Positions 9,105-18,243 of a stretch of DNA of 64,000 bases are shown here, piece after piece. Every line of letters begins with the position of its first letter. Position 1 is the stretch's first letter. Origin of the DNA: Clostridiales bacterium. Lineage in GTDB: Bacteria; Bacillota; Clostridia; Oscillospirales; Oscillospiraceae. The stretch lies in assembly GCA_012719035.1 (NCBI GenBank), contig JAAYBD010000023.1:1-64000 (forward strand), read 5' to 3'. The position numbers and the translations under genes were made by a program. The notes beneath the pieces are model-generated. The model saw only the letters and a list, made by a program, of their open reading frames with translations, was not told the origin of the DNA and made no database searches.

Positions 9105-9260
9105 TTACTTTTTATTAGCAGCGCTTCTTTTTGAAACCAAGTAACAAAATGGTGCTGCAATAACAATATACCATGTAAACTTGGTTCCCCACGCATAGAA
9201 CCCATATATTCCTGCTAATATAATTATTAGCCAAATTAGAATATTAATGAATTTTTTCAA
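9105..9260 (-). CDS. Small two-helix membrane protein with a TTG start (51 aa)
   Basis: I do not recognise this gene. On the minus strand, AGGAG at 9274-9270 is followed 9 bases later by TTG at 9260, opening a 51-codon frame that ends at TAA (9107-9105). The product has two hydrophobic stretches, roughly residues 4-22 (INILIWLIIILAGIYGFY) and 29-43 (TWYIVIAAPFCYLV), and a basic tail, SKRSAANKK. It begins 12 bases after the stop of the secreted protein gene, so the two are probably cotranscribed. Its size, charge and position resemble immunity or accessory membrane proteins that accompany secreted toxins; that role is inference. The lack of an ATG makes it easy to miss. Confidence 0.55.
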   Translation of the reverse strand: MKKFINILIWLIIILAGIYGFYAWGTKFTWYIVIAAPFCYLVSKRSAANKK

Positions 9261-9272
9261 ATATCATAACTC

Positions 9273-10118
9273 CTATCCGACATATGAAACTCCGGGAAAA
9301 GGTGTATTAGAAAAGGCACCTGTCCAATAAGTTTGTGCGCTTGATGCAGAATACCAGTTTCTGGGTGTTATGCCTGACGACGTGTATTCAGATTTGTCTC
9401 CACTATAACCATGGCAAGTAGCCCATTTTTCAAATCCATAATATATGCCAGTTATAGTATTTATATTACTTCCGTTCATTCTGGTTTGTGTAGTAGTTGA
9501 TGCAGTCCTACAATAATATGTATCTTGGAATGCCTTGCTTAACAAACCATTAACAATTTCACCTCCACAATAACCTATCATCGCTGTTAATATAGAAGCA
9601 GCTGCACTTGGACTTACTGTTGTTGAAAGACCATAATCAATTAACGTGGAAGAAATTGTTGCAACGACATTTGCTGCGGGAGATCCTGCATAGCAGTTTT
9701 GAATATATGATTTTGAACTACTGACAGTTTCATTATTAACTTGACAATACGGAGAACAAGCTAATTTCGGACTAAAATTGTAATTAACTGAGCCTACATA
9801 TATGTAAGACATAGGAGTAATTTCTTCACGAGATGATTCGAAGACCGGTTCTTTAACGCTTAAAGATTGTGGTTTTTCTAATATATAACTTTGCTTACCA
9901 TTGACCCGAGTGGCAGTAATCGTACTTCCACCTATAGGTAAATCATAAATAGTGCCTAATTGTCCATTAAAATAATAATACAGCCTTACTTTTCCATTTT
10001 GCTCTAAGCAAGAGAATGACAAAACATTTCCAGTTGAATCAATAATAACAGGCTCCGTTGTTATATTTTTTTCAATCATGTCATTTGTTGCAATTGCGTT
10101 CTCAGCACCAAAACACAT
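9273..10118 (-). CDS. Secreted Cys-containing protein of unknown function, signal peptide apparently frameshifted
   Basis: I do not recognise a family with confidence. From the ATG at 10118 the frame gives 281 residues, but this ATG lies inside the hydrophobic part of what looks like a signal peptide ending ENAIA before TND. The frame stays open upstream only to a stop that overlaps a better ATG at 10179, which has an AAAGGAAAA site. Removing one A from the AAAAA run at 10174-10170 would join MRKATQGSIRIVSLIPVFTI to this frame and give a complete signal peptide. The mature part has a beta-rich N-terminal section, about seven Cys, and an end rich in Ser, Thr, Tyr and Trp. It is more AT-rich than its neighbours. 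A secreted antimicrobial or surface protein is possible, at low confidence. Confidence 0.65.
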   Translation of the reverse strand: MCFGAENAIATNDMIEKNITTEPVIIDSTGNVLSFSCLEQNGKVRLYYYFNGQLGTIYDLPIGGSTITATRVNGKQSYILEKPQSLSVKEPVFESSREEITPMSYIYVGSVNYNFSPKLACSPYCQVNNETVSSSKSYIQNCYAGSPAANVVATISSTLIDYGLSTTVSPSAAASILTAMIGYCGGEIVNGLLSKAFQDTYYCRTASTTTQTRMNGSNINTITGIYYGFEKWATCHGYSGDKSEYTSSGITPRNWYSASSAQTYWTGAFSNTPFPGVSYVG

Positions 10119-10179
10119 AATAGTAAATACTGGTATTAATGAAACAATCCTTATAGAACCCTGTGTAGCTTTTTCTCAT

Positions 10180-10520
10180 GTCGATTTTCCTTTCATTTGT
10201 TTTTTCTTAATTTCATTCAGTACTATTTTTCATGTTTATCATAAATGATGCATTGGATTCATCCCATTCATATGTTCTCAATTATATATGTCCAGAGAAG
10301 GCGGATAAAGGGACACTTGAAATAGTATTTTTCGATGTTTGTAAATACTTACCAAATAAAATAGAAAAAATAGTATTTTATTTTGAAAAAGGCAGTGATC
10401 TATAATGCGGCAGCATCTTCTGATTATTTCCTATATCGTGTGCCGCGACAGCAATCACGGTAAGATAAAAATATGCGATAATGTGCAATATATGAAAACA
10501 AGACTTTTACAAAATAAAGG
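10180..10520. other. AT-rich intergenic region between the secreted-protein gene and the pyr operon
   Basis: No gene is supported here. The stretch has a perfect AT-only inverted repeat (AAATAAAATA at 10354-10363 with TATTTTATTT at 10374-10383). No convincing promoter for the minus-strand gene was found, although TATGAT-like hexamers occur. Confidence 0.4.
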
Positions 10521-10549
10521 TTGACAGAGCAATTTTCCTGTGATAGCAT
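10521..10549 (+). promoter_or_regulatory. Promoter of the pyr operon
   Basis: TTGACA at 10521-10526 and TAGCAT at 10544-10549 are 17 bases apart. The implied leader to pyrC is only about 30 bases, too short for a PyrR-type attenuator, so regulation must work another way. Confidence 0.65.
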
Positions 10550-10585
10550 ATCATGAAATTTAAAGCGTGAACGGAGGTCCTGAGG

Positions 10586-11854
10586 ATGAAATGCTTGTTA
10601 AAAAATGCAAATGTTTTTTGGGGAGAGGCATTTGAAAGAAAAGACATTTTAATTGAAGACGGTGTTATTACTGATATAAAATCATATATTCCTCTCATTT
10701 CCGATGCCTCTGTTTATGATATGAATAAGTGTTTCATTTTTCCCGGTCTTATAGATGTTCATGTGCATCTTAGAGAGCCGGGATTTTCTTATAAGGAGAC
10801 GATTGCAAGCGGCAGTATAGCAGCGGCCCGCGGAGGATACACAACAGTATGCGCTATGCCAAACCTTGACCCGGTTCCGGATAGCCTTGAACATCTGAGT
10901 GCGGAGCTTGAGATAATAAAAAAAGACGCCAAAATCCATGTCTTGCCTTATGCAAGCATCACTGTCGGAGAAAAGCAGAAAGAGCTTTCCGACATGGACA
11001 AGCTTGCAAAGCAAGTTGTTGCATTCTCAGATGACGGAGTGGGCGTGCAGGATGCCGATATGATGGAAAAGGCGATGCGCAAGGCGAAGGCGCTTAACAA
11101 AATCATAGCCGCCCACTGCGAGGTAAACGATTTGCTGAACGGCGGCTGTATCCACGACGGCGAGTATGCCCGCTTGAATTCCTTTAAAGGGATTTCCTCA
11201 GAAAGCGAGTGGCGGGAAGTGGAGCGCGACATTGAGCTTGTGCGCAGGACGGGCTGTAATTATCACGTCTGCCACGTTTCGACGAAAGAGAGTGTCTCTC
11301 TTATACGCCGCGCAAAGGCAGAGGGACTGCCCATAAGCTGTGAAACCGCCCCGCATTACCTTGTGCTGTGCGATATGGATATGTCGGACGACGGACGTTT
11401 TAAAATGAACCCTCCTCTTAGAAGTGCGGAGGATAGACAGGCGCTTATCGAAGGAATCAAGGACGGTACGATCGACATGATTGCGACAGACCATGCACCG
11501 CACTCTGCCGAGGAGAAATCCGGCGGCTTGCGAAACAGTCTAAACGGTATTGTCGGACTTGAAACCGCGTTTCCGATTCTATATACAAGGCTTGTTAAAA
11601 CTGGAGAAATAAGCCTTGAAAAGCTGATTGAACTTATGCAGGTAAATCCAGCAAAACGCTTTGGGATAGGCAGCAGTTTGAAAGTCGGGGAGCCTGCCGA
11701 CCTGACAGTGTTCGATTTAAACGAGGAGTATGCAATAGATCCAAAAGACTTTTTGTCAAAGGGTCGAGCTACGCCCTTTGAGGGAGAAAGAGTGTTTGGA
11801 AAATGCAAGCTTACGATGATCGGGGGAATTCCGGTGTGGGAAGACCTAAGGTGA
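10586..11854 (+). CDS. pyrC: Dihydroorotase
   Basis: Dihydroorotase closes carbamoyl-aspartate to dihydroorotate, the third step of pyrimidine synthesis. The 422-residue protein has the class I metal motif DVHVHLREPG (about 57-66), the GGYTTVCAMPNLDPVPD segment, the downstream metal His in AAHCEVN and CHVSTKES, and the catalytic Asp in ATDHAPHS. A GGAGGT site lies 6 bases before the ATG. It is the first gene of the operon pyrC-K-D-F-E-B-I. Confidence 0.96.
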   Translation: MKCLLKNANVFWGEAFERKDILIEDGVITDIKSYIPLISDASVYDMNKCFIFPGLIDVHVHLREPGFSYKETIASGSIAAARGGYTTVCAMPNLDPVPDSLEHLSAELEIIKKDAKIHVLPYASITVGEKQKELSDMDKLAKQVVAFSDDGVGVQDADMMEKAMRKAKALNKIIAAHCEVNDLLNGGCIHDGEYARLNSFKGISSESEWREVERDIELVRRTGCNYHVCHVSTKESVSLIRRAKAEGLPISCETAPHYLVLCDMDMSDDGRFKMNPPLRSAEDRQALIEGIKDGTIDMIATDHAPHSAEEKSGGLRNSLNGIVGLETAFPILYTRLVKTGEISLEKLIELMQVNPAKRFGIGSSLKVGEPADLTVFDLNEEYAIDPKDFLSKGRATPFEGERVFGKCKLTMIGGIPVWEDLR

Positions 11855-11888
11855 AACATTAATAATGATTGATTACTGAGGTTCGCTT

Positions 11889-12623
11889 ATGAAAAAAAGT
11901 ATTTTTACAATAGAAAATAACGAGAGGCTCACAAACGATGTGTACAGGATCATGCTTAGCGGGGATACGAGCGCGATTTCCGCAGCGGGGCAGTTTGTGA
12001 ACATTGAGCTTGATGGTCTGTATCTGCGCAGACCGATATCCGTCTGCGACCTTGAGGGGACAATGCTTACCCTCATCTATAAAGTTGTCGGCAGAGGGAC
12101 AGAGAAAATGAGCCTTTTGACAAAGGGAAAAAAGCTTGATTTGCTGACAGGTTTGGGCAATGGATATGACACATCAAAAAGCGGTGACAATCCCGTAATT
12201 ATAGGCGGCGGCGTGGGCGTGCCTCCACTGTATATGCTCGCAAAAAAATTGATTTCCGCAGGGAAAAAACCGAAAGCTATCTTGGGTTTTAACACAAAAT
12301 CCGAGATTTTTCTTGAGGATGAGTTCAGCGCCTTGGGAATAGACGTTTACGTTGCAAGCGCTGACGGGTCTTATGGGATAAAGGGCTATGTAACGGATGC
12401 TCTGCGGGAGTGCGGAGCATATGACTACACGTTTTCCTGCGGTCCCGAGCCTATGCTGAAAGCTGTATATAATGCCGCGGAAACAGACGGACAATACAGC
12501 TTTGAGGAGCGGATGGGCTGCGGTTTCGGAGCCTGCATGGGATGCACCTGCGAGACGAAATACGGGTTTAAACGTATCTGCAAAGACGGTCCTGTTTTGG
12601 AAAGGGGAGAGATAATATGGTAG
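11889..12623 (+). CDS. pyrK: Dihydroorotate dehydrogenase electron transfer subunit
   Basis: PyrK carries FAD and a [2Fe-2S] cluster and passes electrons from PyrD to NAD+. The 244-residue protein has the FAD-binding LRRPISVCD motif, a GGGVGVPPLY nucleotide motif, and the C-terminal cluster CGFGACMGCTC with a fourth Cys in RICKDGP. It overlaps the pyrD start by 7 bases, which fits the two proteins forming one heterotetramer. Confidence 0.95.
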   Translation: MKKSIFTIENNERLTNDVYRIMLSGDTSAISAAGQFVNIELDGLYLRRPISVCDLEGTMLTLIYKVVGRGTEKMSLLTKGKKLDLLTGLGNGYDTSKSGDNPVIIGGGVGVPPLYMLAKKLISAGKKPKAILGFNTKSEIFLEDEFSALGIDVYVASADGSYGIKGYVTDALRECGAYDYTFSCGPEPMLKAVYNAAETDGQYSFEERMGCGFGACMGCTCETKYGFKRICKDGPVLERGEIIW

Positions 12624-13528
12624 ACACAAAGGTGGTTTTAAATAATATTGTGCTTGACAACCCGATAATCCCCGCCAGCGGAACCTTTGGATACGGTGCG
12701 GAATTTACGGAACTTTACGACTTGAATATTCTCGGGAGTATTTCATTCAAAGGTACGACCCTTAATGAGCGTTTCGGCAACAAGACCCCACGTATAGCTG
12801 AGTGCGAAAGCGGGATGCTAAATTCAGTGGGACTTCAAAATCCCGGGCTGAAAGCCGTCTGCGAGCATGAGCTTCCGAATCTTGCTCAAATCTATAAAAA
12901 ACCTGTTATCGCAAATATCAGCGGTTTTTCGCTTGAGGAATATGTTGAGTGTGCAAGGGCAATGGATAAAAAGGAAAACGTCGGCATCATCGAGGTGAAC
13001 GTAAGTTGCCCCAATATACACGGCGGCGGAATGAGTTTCGGCGTTTTACCGGAAGCGGCGGCTGAGGTGACAAAAGCGGTGAAAGCAGTGACGACCAAGC
13101 CTGTTTATATTAAGCTCAGTCCCAATGTTAAGGATATAGCAGCAATTGCGTCAGCCTGTGAAGAAGCGGGTGCAGACGGTTTGAGCTTAATCAATACTAT
13201 TCTTGCGATGCGGATAGACCTTAAAACGAGAAAACCGATTCTTGCAAACAAAATGGGGGGTATGTCGGGGGCGGCAATTTTCCCAATTGCCCTTCGCATG
13301 GTTTATCAGGTGTATGAATCGGTGAAAATCCCGATAATAGGCATGGGCGGCATTTCAAGCGCGGAAGATGTTGTTGAAATGATGCTTGCGGGGGCGACAG
13401 CCGTTCAGGTTGGCGCCGCAAATCTGAAAAACCCTTTTGCATGTAAGGAAATTATTGAGGATTTACCTCGTGTTATGGAAAAATACAAAATAAGCAGTCT
13501 ATGCGATATTATCGGAGGTGCGCACTGA
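12617..13528 (+). CDS. pyrD: Dihydroorotate dehydrogenase, NAD-dependent catalytic subunit (PyrDB class)
   Basis: The FMN-containing catalytic subunit oxidises dihydroorotate to orotate. At 303 residues it matches class 1B enzymes. Visible motifs are NPIIPASGTFGYG, the NSVGLQNPG substrate loop, EVNVSCPN with the catalytic Cys, KLSPNV, and the FMN-phosphate motifs GGMSGAAIFPIALRMV and IIGMGGISS. Being next to pyrK supports the NAD-linked class. Its stop overlaps the pyrF start by one base (TGATG). Confidence 0.96.
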   Translation: MVDTKVVLNNIVLDNPIIPASGTFGYGAEFTELYDLNILGSISFKGTTLNERFGNKTPRIAECESGMLNSVGLQNPGLKAVCEHELPNLAQIYKKPVIANISGFSLEEYVECARAMDKKENVGIIEVNVSCPNIHGGGMSFGVLPEAAAEVTKAVKAVTTKPVYIKLSPNVKDIAAIASACEEAGADGLSLINTILAMRIDLKTRKPILANKMGGMSGAAIFPIALRMVYQVYESVKIPIIGMGGISSAEDVVEMMLAGATAVQVGAANLKNPFACKEIIEDLPRVMEKYKISSLCDIIGGAH

Positions 13529-14226
13529 TGGCAAAAGACGTAATCATTGCCTGCGATTTCAGCAGCAGGGCGGAGGTTTTAGGCTTTCTGGACAAATTCA
13601 CCGAGCGAAAACCTTTTGTAAAAATCGGAATGGAGCTTTTTTACGCCGAAGGACCTGAAATCGTGCGGGAAATCAAGGCGCGCGGTCACAAGATTTTCCT
13701 TGACCTGAAACTCCATGATATTCCAAACACCGTAAAAAAGGCGATGTCGGTTTTGAGCGGACTTGATATTGATATGTGCAATGTCCATGCCTCGGGAACG
13801 TCGGCGATGATGAGCGCGGCGCTTGAGGGCTTAGTTCGCCCTGACGGAACGCGCCCTTTGCTCATAGCAGTGACGCAGCTTACCTCCACGAGCGAGGAGC
13901 GGATGCAGAAGGAGCTGCTCATAAAAAGCAGTCTTGAGGAAACTGTCCTTCATTACGCGCAGAATGCCAAGGGCGCGGGACTGGACGGAATCGTCTGTTC
14001 GCCGCTTGAGTCCGGAATGGTCAAGAAACACTGCGGAGAAGCTTTTTTAACAATAACGCCCGGAGTGCGCTTCGCAGACAGCAAATCAGATGATCAGGTA
14101 CGAATAACGACACCGTCTAAGGCGAGGGAATTGGGAAGTGATTACATCGTAGTCGGCAGACCGATAACCGAAGCTGAAGACCCTGTTGAGGCATATAAAC
14201 GCTGCTTAAATGAATTCCTGGTGTGA
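13528..14226 (+). CDS. pyrF: Orotidine 5'-phosphate decarboxylase
   Basis: This enzyme decarboxylates OMP to UMP. The 232-residue protein has the catalytic DLKLHDIPNTV segment at about 59-69 and the phosphate-binding TPGVRF and YIVVGRPI motifs. An in-frame ATG at 13501 lies inside pyrD, but CGGAGGTG at 13514-13521 places the start at 13528, immediately on the pyrD stop. Confidence 0.95.
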   Translation: MAKDVIIACDFSSRAEVLGFLDKFTERKPFVKIGMELFYAEGPEIVREIKARGHKIFLDLKLHDIPNTVKKAMSVLSGLDIDMCNVHASGTSAMMSAALEGLVRPDGTRPLLIAVTQLTSTSEERMQKELLIKSSLEETVLHYAQNAKGAGLDGIVCSPLESGMVKKHCGEAFLTITPGVRFADSKSDDQVRITTPSKARELGSDYIVVGRPITEAEDPVEAYKRCLNEFLV

Positions 14227-14263
14227 TAGGTGAAAGAAGATTCAAACGAAAGGACGTATACAT

Positions 14264-14905
14264 ATGGACAAGGAAATTGCAAGAGCTCTACTCTCTATCA
14301 ATGCGGTAATAATAAGACCCGATGAGCCGTTTACTTGGGCAAGCGGAATAAAAAGCCCAATCTACTGTGACAACCGCCTGACGCTTACGGCTCCCAAGGT
14401 TCGGACAAAAATCGAAAATGCACTTGCTGGGCTTATCCGCGAAAAATTTCCCTCCTGTGAAGTGCTTATGGGGACGAGTACAGCAGGGATTGCACATGCC
14501 GCAATCGCCGGACATATAATGGAGCTTCCGATGGGCTATGTGCGTGGAAGCGCAAAAGACCACGGCAGAAAAAACCAGATAGAAGGCAGACTCGAAAAAG
14601 GAGCAAAAGTCGTTGTTGTCGAAGACCTTATCTCGACCGCGGGCAGCGTCCTTGAAGTTGTTGAAGTCCTCAGGGAGGCGGGAGCCGAGGTTCTTGGCGT
14701 CGTCAGCATCTTCACCTACAATATGAAAAAGGGTCTTGAGCGTCTAACGGAAAAAGCCGTAACGAATTATAGTCTTACAAACCTTGATGTACTGACTAAG
14801 ACTGCTGCCGAGGACGGTATCATTCCGGAAAAAGATATAGAGCGCATACTTGCTTTTCGTGACAACCCTTCGGACGAAAGCTGGATTAACGGGGGCACAA
14901 AATGA
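14264..14905 (+). CDS. pyrE: Orotate phosphoribosyltransferase
   Basis: PyrE joins orotate and PRPP to make OMP. The 213-residue protein has the PRPP-binding motif [13 protein letters not shown] and the flexible-loop segment [16 protein letters not shown]. It shares the ATGA overlap with pyrB, so the two are translationally coupled. Confidence 0.95.
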   Translation: MDKEIARALLSINAVIIRPDEPFTWASGIKSPIYCDNRLTLTAPKVRTKIENALAGLIREKFPSCEVLMGTSTAGIAHAAIAGHIMELPMGYVRGSAKDHGRKNQIEGRLEKGAKVVVVEDLISTAGSVLEVVEVLREAGAEVLGVVSIFTYNMKKGLERLTEKAVTNYSLTNLDVLTKTAAEDGIIPEKDIERILAFRDNPSDESWINGGTK

Positions 14906-15813
14906 AAGACCTGATCAGTATTACAGACCTTTCTATCGAAGAATTGCAGGAATTGATCGCAAAGGCTGAGGACATTATCTCAAACCCTGATGAATACTGC
15001 GAGAAGTGCAAAAGAAAGAAGCTCGCAACGCTCTTTTTTGAGCCGTCCACGCGTACGCGCCTGAGCTTTGAATCTGCCATGCTTGAGCTTGGCGGAAGCG
15101 TCATCGGATTTTCTGAAGCAGCCAGCTCAAGTTCGGCAAAAGGGGAGAGCGTTGCGGATACAGCCCGAACTATAAGCTGTTATGCAGATATCATAGCGAT
15201 GCGCCATCCAAAAGAGGGGGCTCCGCTTGTCGCCGCCAATGCCGCGAGCATACCTGTGATAAATGCCGGCGATGGAGGGCATAACCACCCGACCCAAACA
15301 CTTACAGACCTCCTTACCATATACCGTGAAAAAAGACGCTTCAATAATTTGAAAGTCGGCTTCTGCGGCGACCTCAAATTCGGCAGAACCGTCCATTCGC
15401 TTATTCAGGCTATGTCTCGCTATGAGGGCAACAGCTTTGTGCTGATATCTCCCGAAGAGCTTAGGGTTCCCGGTTATATCAAAACCGATGTTCTCGATAA
15501 AAACAAACTTCAGTATAAGGAAACGGATAACTGGGACGACATGGCGGAGCTTGATATACTCTACATGACACGAGTGCAGCGCGAAAGATTCTTCAACGAG
15601 GCTGACTATCTGCGTCTGCGCGATGTGTTCATACTCACAGAGGATAAGCTCACGAACGCAAAGGACGACCTTTGCATCATGCATCCTTTGCCCAGGGTGA
15701 ACGAGATTGAACGCGCCGTAGACAGCGATAAGCGCGCCTGCTATTTTAAACAGGTTTTATATGGCAAATATATCCGCATGGCTTTGATTCTGAAGCTTCT
15801 GGGAGTCGAATAA
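14902..15813 (+). CDS. pyrB: Aspartate carbamoyltransferase catalytic subunit
   Basis: The catalytic chain forms carbamoyl-aspartate from carbamoyl phosphate and aspartate. The 303-residue protein has the carbamoyl-phosphate motif [13 protein letters not shown] (about 45-57), the SSSAKGES loop, [15 protein letters not shown], and the aspartate-site MTRVQRERF and HPLPRVNEI segments. The regulatory chain gene follows 25 bases later, predicting an allosteric holoenzyme of the E. coli kind. Confidence 0.96.
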   Translation: MKDLISITDLSIEELQELIAKAEDIISNPDEYCEKCKRKKLATLFFEPSTRTRLSFESAMLELGGSVIGFSEAASSSSAKGESVADTARTISCYADIIAMRHPKEGAPLVAANAASIPVINAGDGGHNHPTQTLTDLLTIYREKRRFNNLKVGFCGDLKFGRTVHSLIQAMSRYEGNSFVLISPEELRVPGYIKTDVLDKNKLQYKETDNWDDMAELDILYMTRVQRERFFNEADYLRLRDVFILTEDKLTNAKDDLCIMHPLPRVNEIERAVDSDKRACYFKQVLYGKYIRMALILKLLGVE

Positions 15814-15838
15814 AGAGCAGTGCATGGAGGTTTAAATC

Positions 15839-16264
15839 ATGACGATAGACTCAATAAAAAACGGAATTGTTCTTGACCATATTGAAGCAGGGAAAAGCAT
15901 GGAGATATATCGCGTGCTTGAGCTTTCAAAGCTTGACTGCTCAGTGGCGATAATAAAAAATGCCGTTAGCAGGAAAGTGGGGCACAAGGACATAATAAAA
16001 ATAGACTCGATCATCGACATAAACATCGATGTTCTGGGATATATAGACCCCGGAATAACCGTAAACATCGTCAGAGACGGCGAAATCGTAGAAAAAAAGA
16101 ACCTCTCACTGCCGGAGCAGGTGACGGGGGTTATTGCCTGCAAAAATCCCCGCTGCATAACCTCCATTGAGCAGGAGCTTCCGCATGTTTTCCGCCTGAC
16201 AGACAGGAAAGAGGGAATTTACCGCTGCATATACTGTGAAGCGAAAGCAAAAGCTGAAGCATAA
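15839..16264 (+). CDS. pyrI: Aspartate carbamoyltransferase regulatory subunit
   Basis: PyrI binds nucleotide effectors and links catalytic trimers through a zinc site. The 141-residue protein has the N-terminal effector domain (IKNGIVLDHIEAGKSMEIYRVL) and the four zinc Cys in CKNPRC and CIYC near the C terminus. It ends the pyr operon, and its last codons form one arm of a hairpin whose other arm lies in the convergent GH13 gene. Confidence 0.95.
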   Translation: MTIDSIKNGIVLDHIEAGKSMEIYRVLELSKLDCSVAIIKNAVSRKVGHKDIIKIDSIIDINIDVLGYIDPGITVNIVRDGEIVEKKNLSLPEQVTGVIACKNPRCITSIEQELPHVFRLTDRKEGIYRCIYCEAKAKAEA

Positions 16265-16281
16265 AATTATTACGCTTCAGC
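16253..16281. terminator. Hairpin overlapping the ends of pyrI and the convergent GH13 gene
   Basis: GCTGAAGC (16253-16260) pairs perfectly with GCTTCAGC (16274-16281). The stem spans both stop codons, and both proteins end in Ala-Glu-Ala. There is no strong T run, so its efficiency as a terminator is uncertain. Confidence 0.5.
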
Positions 16282-18120
16282 CATTTCCACAATCACGCAG
16301 CCTTCGTGAAAAACGCGGAGGCTGTTATCTTTTTTTTCACAGTTCCAGATGAGCGGAACGTACTCGGAATCCGAAAGCTCCACAGAAACGTCATCTGTCC
16401 CCATATTCACGAGGACAAGCGCCTTTCTGCCCTTACGGAAGCGTTCAAAAGCGAAAACCCCGTTTTCAGCCCTCAGTGTCCTGTATTCTCCGCCGGCAAA
16501 GGCTGTACAGCCCTGTCTTGCCGCAGAGAGCTTTTTATACCAGTCCAGCAGATCTGTATCCTCCTCGCCCCAAGGGTAACACCTGCGGCAGAAAGGGTCT
16601 TCATATCCCTCCATTCCCGCCTCGTCGCCGTAATATATACAGGGAACTCCGGGTAAAGTAAATTGGAGAAGTGAGGCGAGCTTCAATAGGGATTTAGCGT
16701 GCTTTTTTTCGTCTTTAGTTAGCCTTGCCTCTGCTCTTTCACCGCGCGTTTCATATTCCTTTCCGCTCAGAAAAGTCAGTATTCTTACAGTATCGTGTGT
16801 TCCCAGTATGTTCATTAGGCAGTCAAGAGCGGGTTTGGGATAATTTTCGCAAAGGCTCTCTATTCCTTCGCGCATTTTTTCTGCATTTCCTGTTTTTATA
16901 AAGCCTATTATCGCGTGTCTTAACGGGTAATTCATAACGCCGTCAAGCTCCATGCCTTCAAAATAATGCCTGCGTTCGCCGTAGGCGATTTTGTTTGAAG
17001 CATCTTCCCAGACCTCCCCGATAATGAGCGCTTGAGGGTTTATGCTTTTTACTGTTCTTCTGATTTCCCCAACAAAACTTTCGGACAGTTCATCCACAAC
17101 GTCCAGCCTCCAGCCAAAAGCGCCGACGGACATCCATTTGTGCAAGACGCCGTTTTCGCCTGCTATGAAGCTCCGGAAGCCCACGCTGTCCTTACGCACC
17201 TGCGGAAGTGTTTTGATTCCCCACCATGCGTCGTATTTGTCGGGCCACTCTGAAAAGCCGTACCATTCGTAATATGGGGAATCTTTAGTACGGTAAGCGC
17301 CGCCATCGCCATAATTTCCAAATCGGTTAAAATATATCGAGTCCATTCCGGTGTGATTGAAAACGCCATCGCATATGACACGTATGCCGAGCTTTTCCGC
17401 TTCAGAGCAAAGCTCTGCGAAGGTACTTTCCTCACCGAAGGAGCTGTCAATTTTCATGTAGTCCGCAGTATCGTATTTATGATTTGATGAAGCCTCGAAA
17501 ATCGGGTTAAGATAGATGCAGCTTATTCCAAGCTCATGCAAATAGGGAAGCTTTTCAATTACGCCGTCAAGATTGCCGCCGAAAAAATCGTTGCAGAGGA
17601 TTTCGCCGTTTTCGTCGGGCTTATAGTTCGGTATACCGCCCCAGTCGGAACGGGAAATTGCTCCACTTTTAATCGGACGTTCTCCTGATTTATAAAAACG
17701 GTCAACAAAAATTTGATAGAAAGCCCCTCCCTTTATCCATTCGGGTGTGGTATAATCAGGAGAATAGACGGTAAGCTGCCATGAATGCGGCGCACCATCT
17801 GAAAAACCCGCACCTTTATCCGTTTTCCCTACAATGCGTTCACCGCTTTCGGAGAAGACCTTGAAATGATACCAGAAAAGTCCGGTATCCTTAAAATGTA
17901 TACTTCCTTCAAAACGCGAATATCCGCGCTCTGTCCAGACATGTTCAAGAGGGTACTCGCATGGCGCACCGCCGCCATCATTGATCACTATTAGGCGCAT
18001 CTCTTTAATTCCAAGTGTTTCGCGTGCTCTTATGCCAAATCTGACTCTTGTTCCCGCACTTACAGCGCCAAACGGAAGCTTGTCGAGTTCACTGCGCGAA
18101 TCAAACAATATATCGTCCAT
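16270..18120 (-). CDS. GH13 alpha-amylase-family glycosidase (neopullulanase/cyclomaltodextrinase-like)
   Basis: This enzyme hydrolyses alpha-1,4 or alpha-1,6 glucans or maltodextrins. The 616-residue protein has an N-terminal starch-binding-like beta domain (about 1-115), then the (beta/alpha)8 domain with DGVFNHTG, the nucleophile in GWRLDVVDE, the acid Glu in IIGEVWEDA and the third Asp in LGTHDTVR, then a C-terminal beta domain. No signal peptide is seen, so it is probably intracellular and acts on imported maltodextrin or glycogen. GGAGGT precedes ATG at 18120; a TTG five codons upstream is less likely. Its own promoter lies at 18161-18189. Confidence 0.9.
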   Translation of the reverse strand: MDDILFDSRSELDKLPFGAVSAGTRVRFGIRARETLGIKEMRLIVINDGGGAPCEYPLEHVWTERGYSRFEGSIHFKDTGLFWYHFKVFSESGERIVGKTDKGAGFSDGAPHSWQLTVYSPDYTTPEWIKGGAFYQIFVDRFYKSGERPIKSGAISRSDWGGIPNYKPDENGEILCNDFFGGNLDGVIEKLPYLHELGISCIYLNPIFEASSNHKYDTADYMKIDSSFGEESTFAELCSEAEKLGIRVICDGVFNHTGMDSIYFNRFGNYGDGGAYRTKDSPYYEWYGFSEWPDKYDAWWGIKTLPQVRKDSVGFRSFIAGENGVLHKWMSVGAFGWRLDVVDELSESFVGEIRRTVKSINPQALIIGEVWEDASNKIAYGERRHYFEGMELDGVMNYPLRHAIIGFIKTGNAEKMREGIESLCENYPKPALDCLMNILGTHDTVRILTFLSGKEYETRGERAEARLTKDEKKHAKSLLKLASLLQFTLPGVPCIYYGDEAGMEGYEDPFCRRCYPWGEEDTDLLDWYKKLSAARQGCTAFAGGEYRTLRAENGVFAFERFRKGRKALVLVNMGTDDVSVELSDSEYVPLIWNCEKKDNSLRVFHEGCVIVEMAEA

Positions 18121-18160
18121 AGAACCTCCGAGCAATAGGGATATTTTTCATTCAGCTTAA

Positions 18161-18189
18161 ATTATATATGAAAATCAGCTAATTATCAA
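18161..18189 (-). promoter_or_regulatory. Promoter of the GH13 gene
   Basis: On the minus strand, TTGATA (18189-18184) and TATAAT (18166-18161) are separated by 17 bases, about 40 bases before the start codon. Confidence 0.75.
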
Positions 18190-18243
18190 TTTAACTTCAA
18201 ATCATCACTAAATAAACATTATGCAGAAAACAGGAGTGATAAC

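Noticed and set aside
10385-10500. Short minus-strand reading frame of about 37 codons in the gap before pyrC, resembling a hydrophobic peptide with a possible TTG start.
   Set aside because: There is no ribosome binding site and no promoter, and the composition is not convincing.
10550-10585. Possible PyrR-type attenuator before pyrC.
   Set aside because: The leader is about 30 bases with no hairpin-T-run structure, and no pyrR gene is in the operon.
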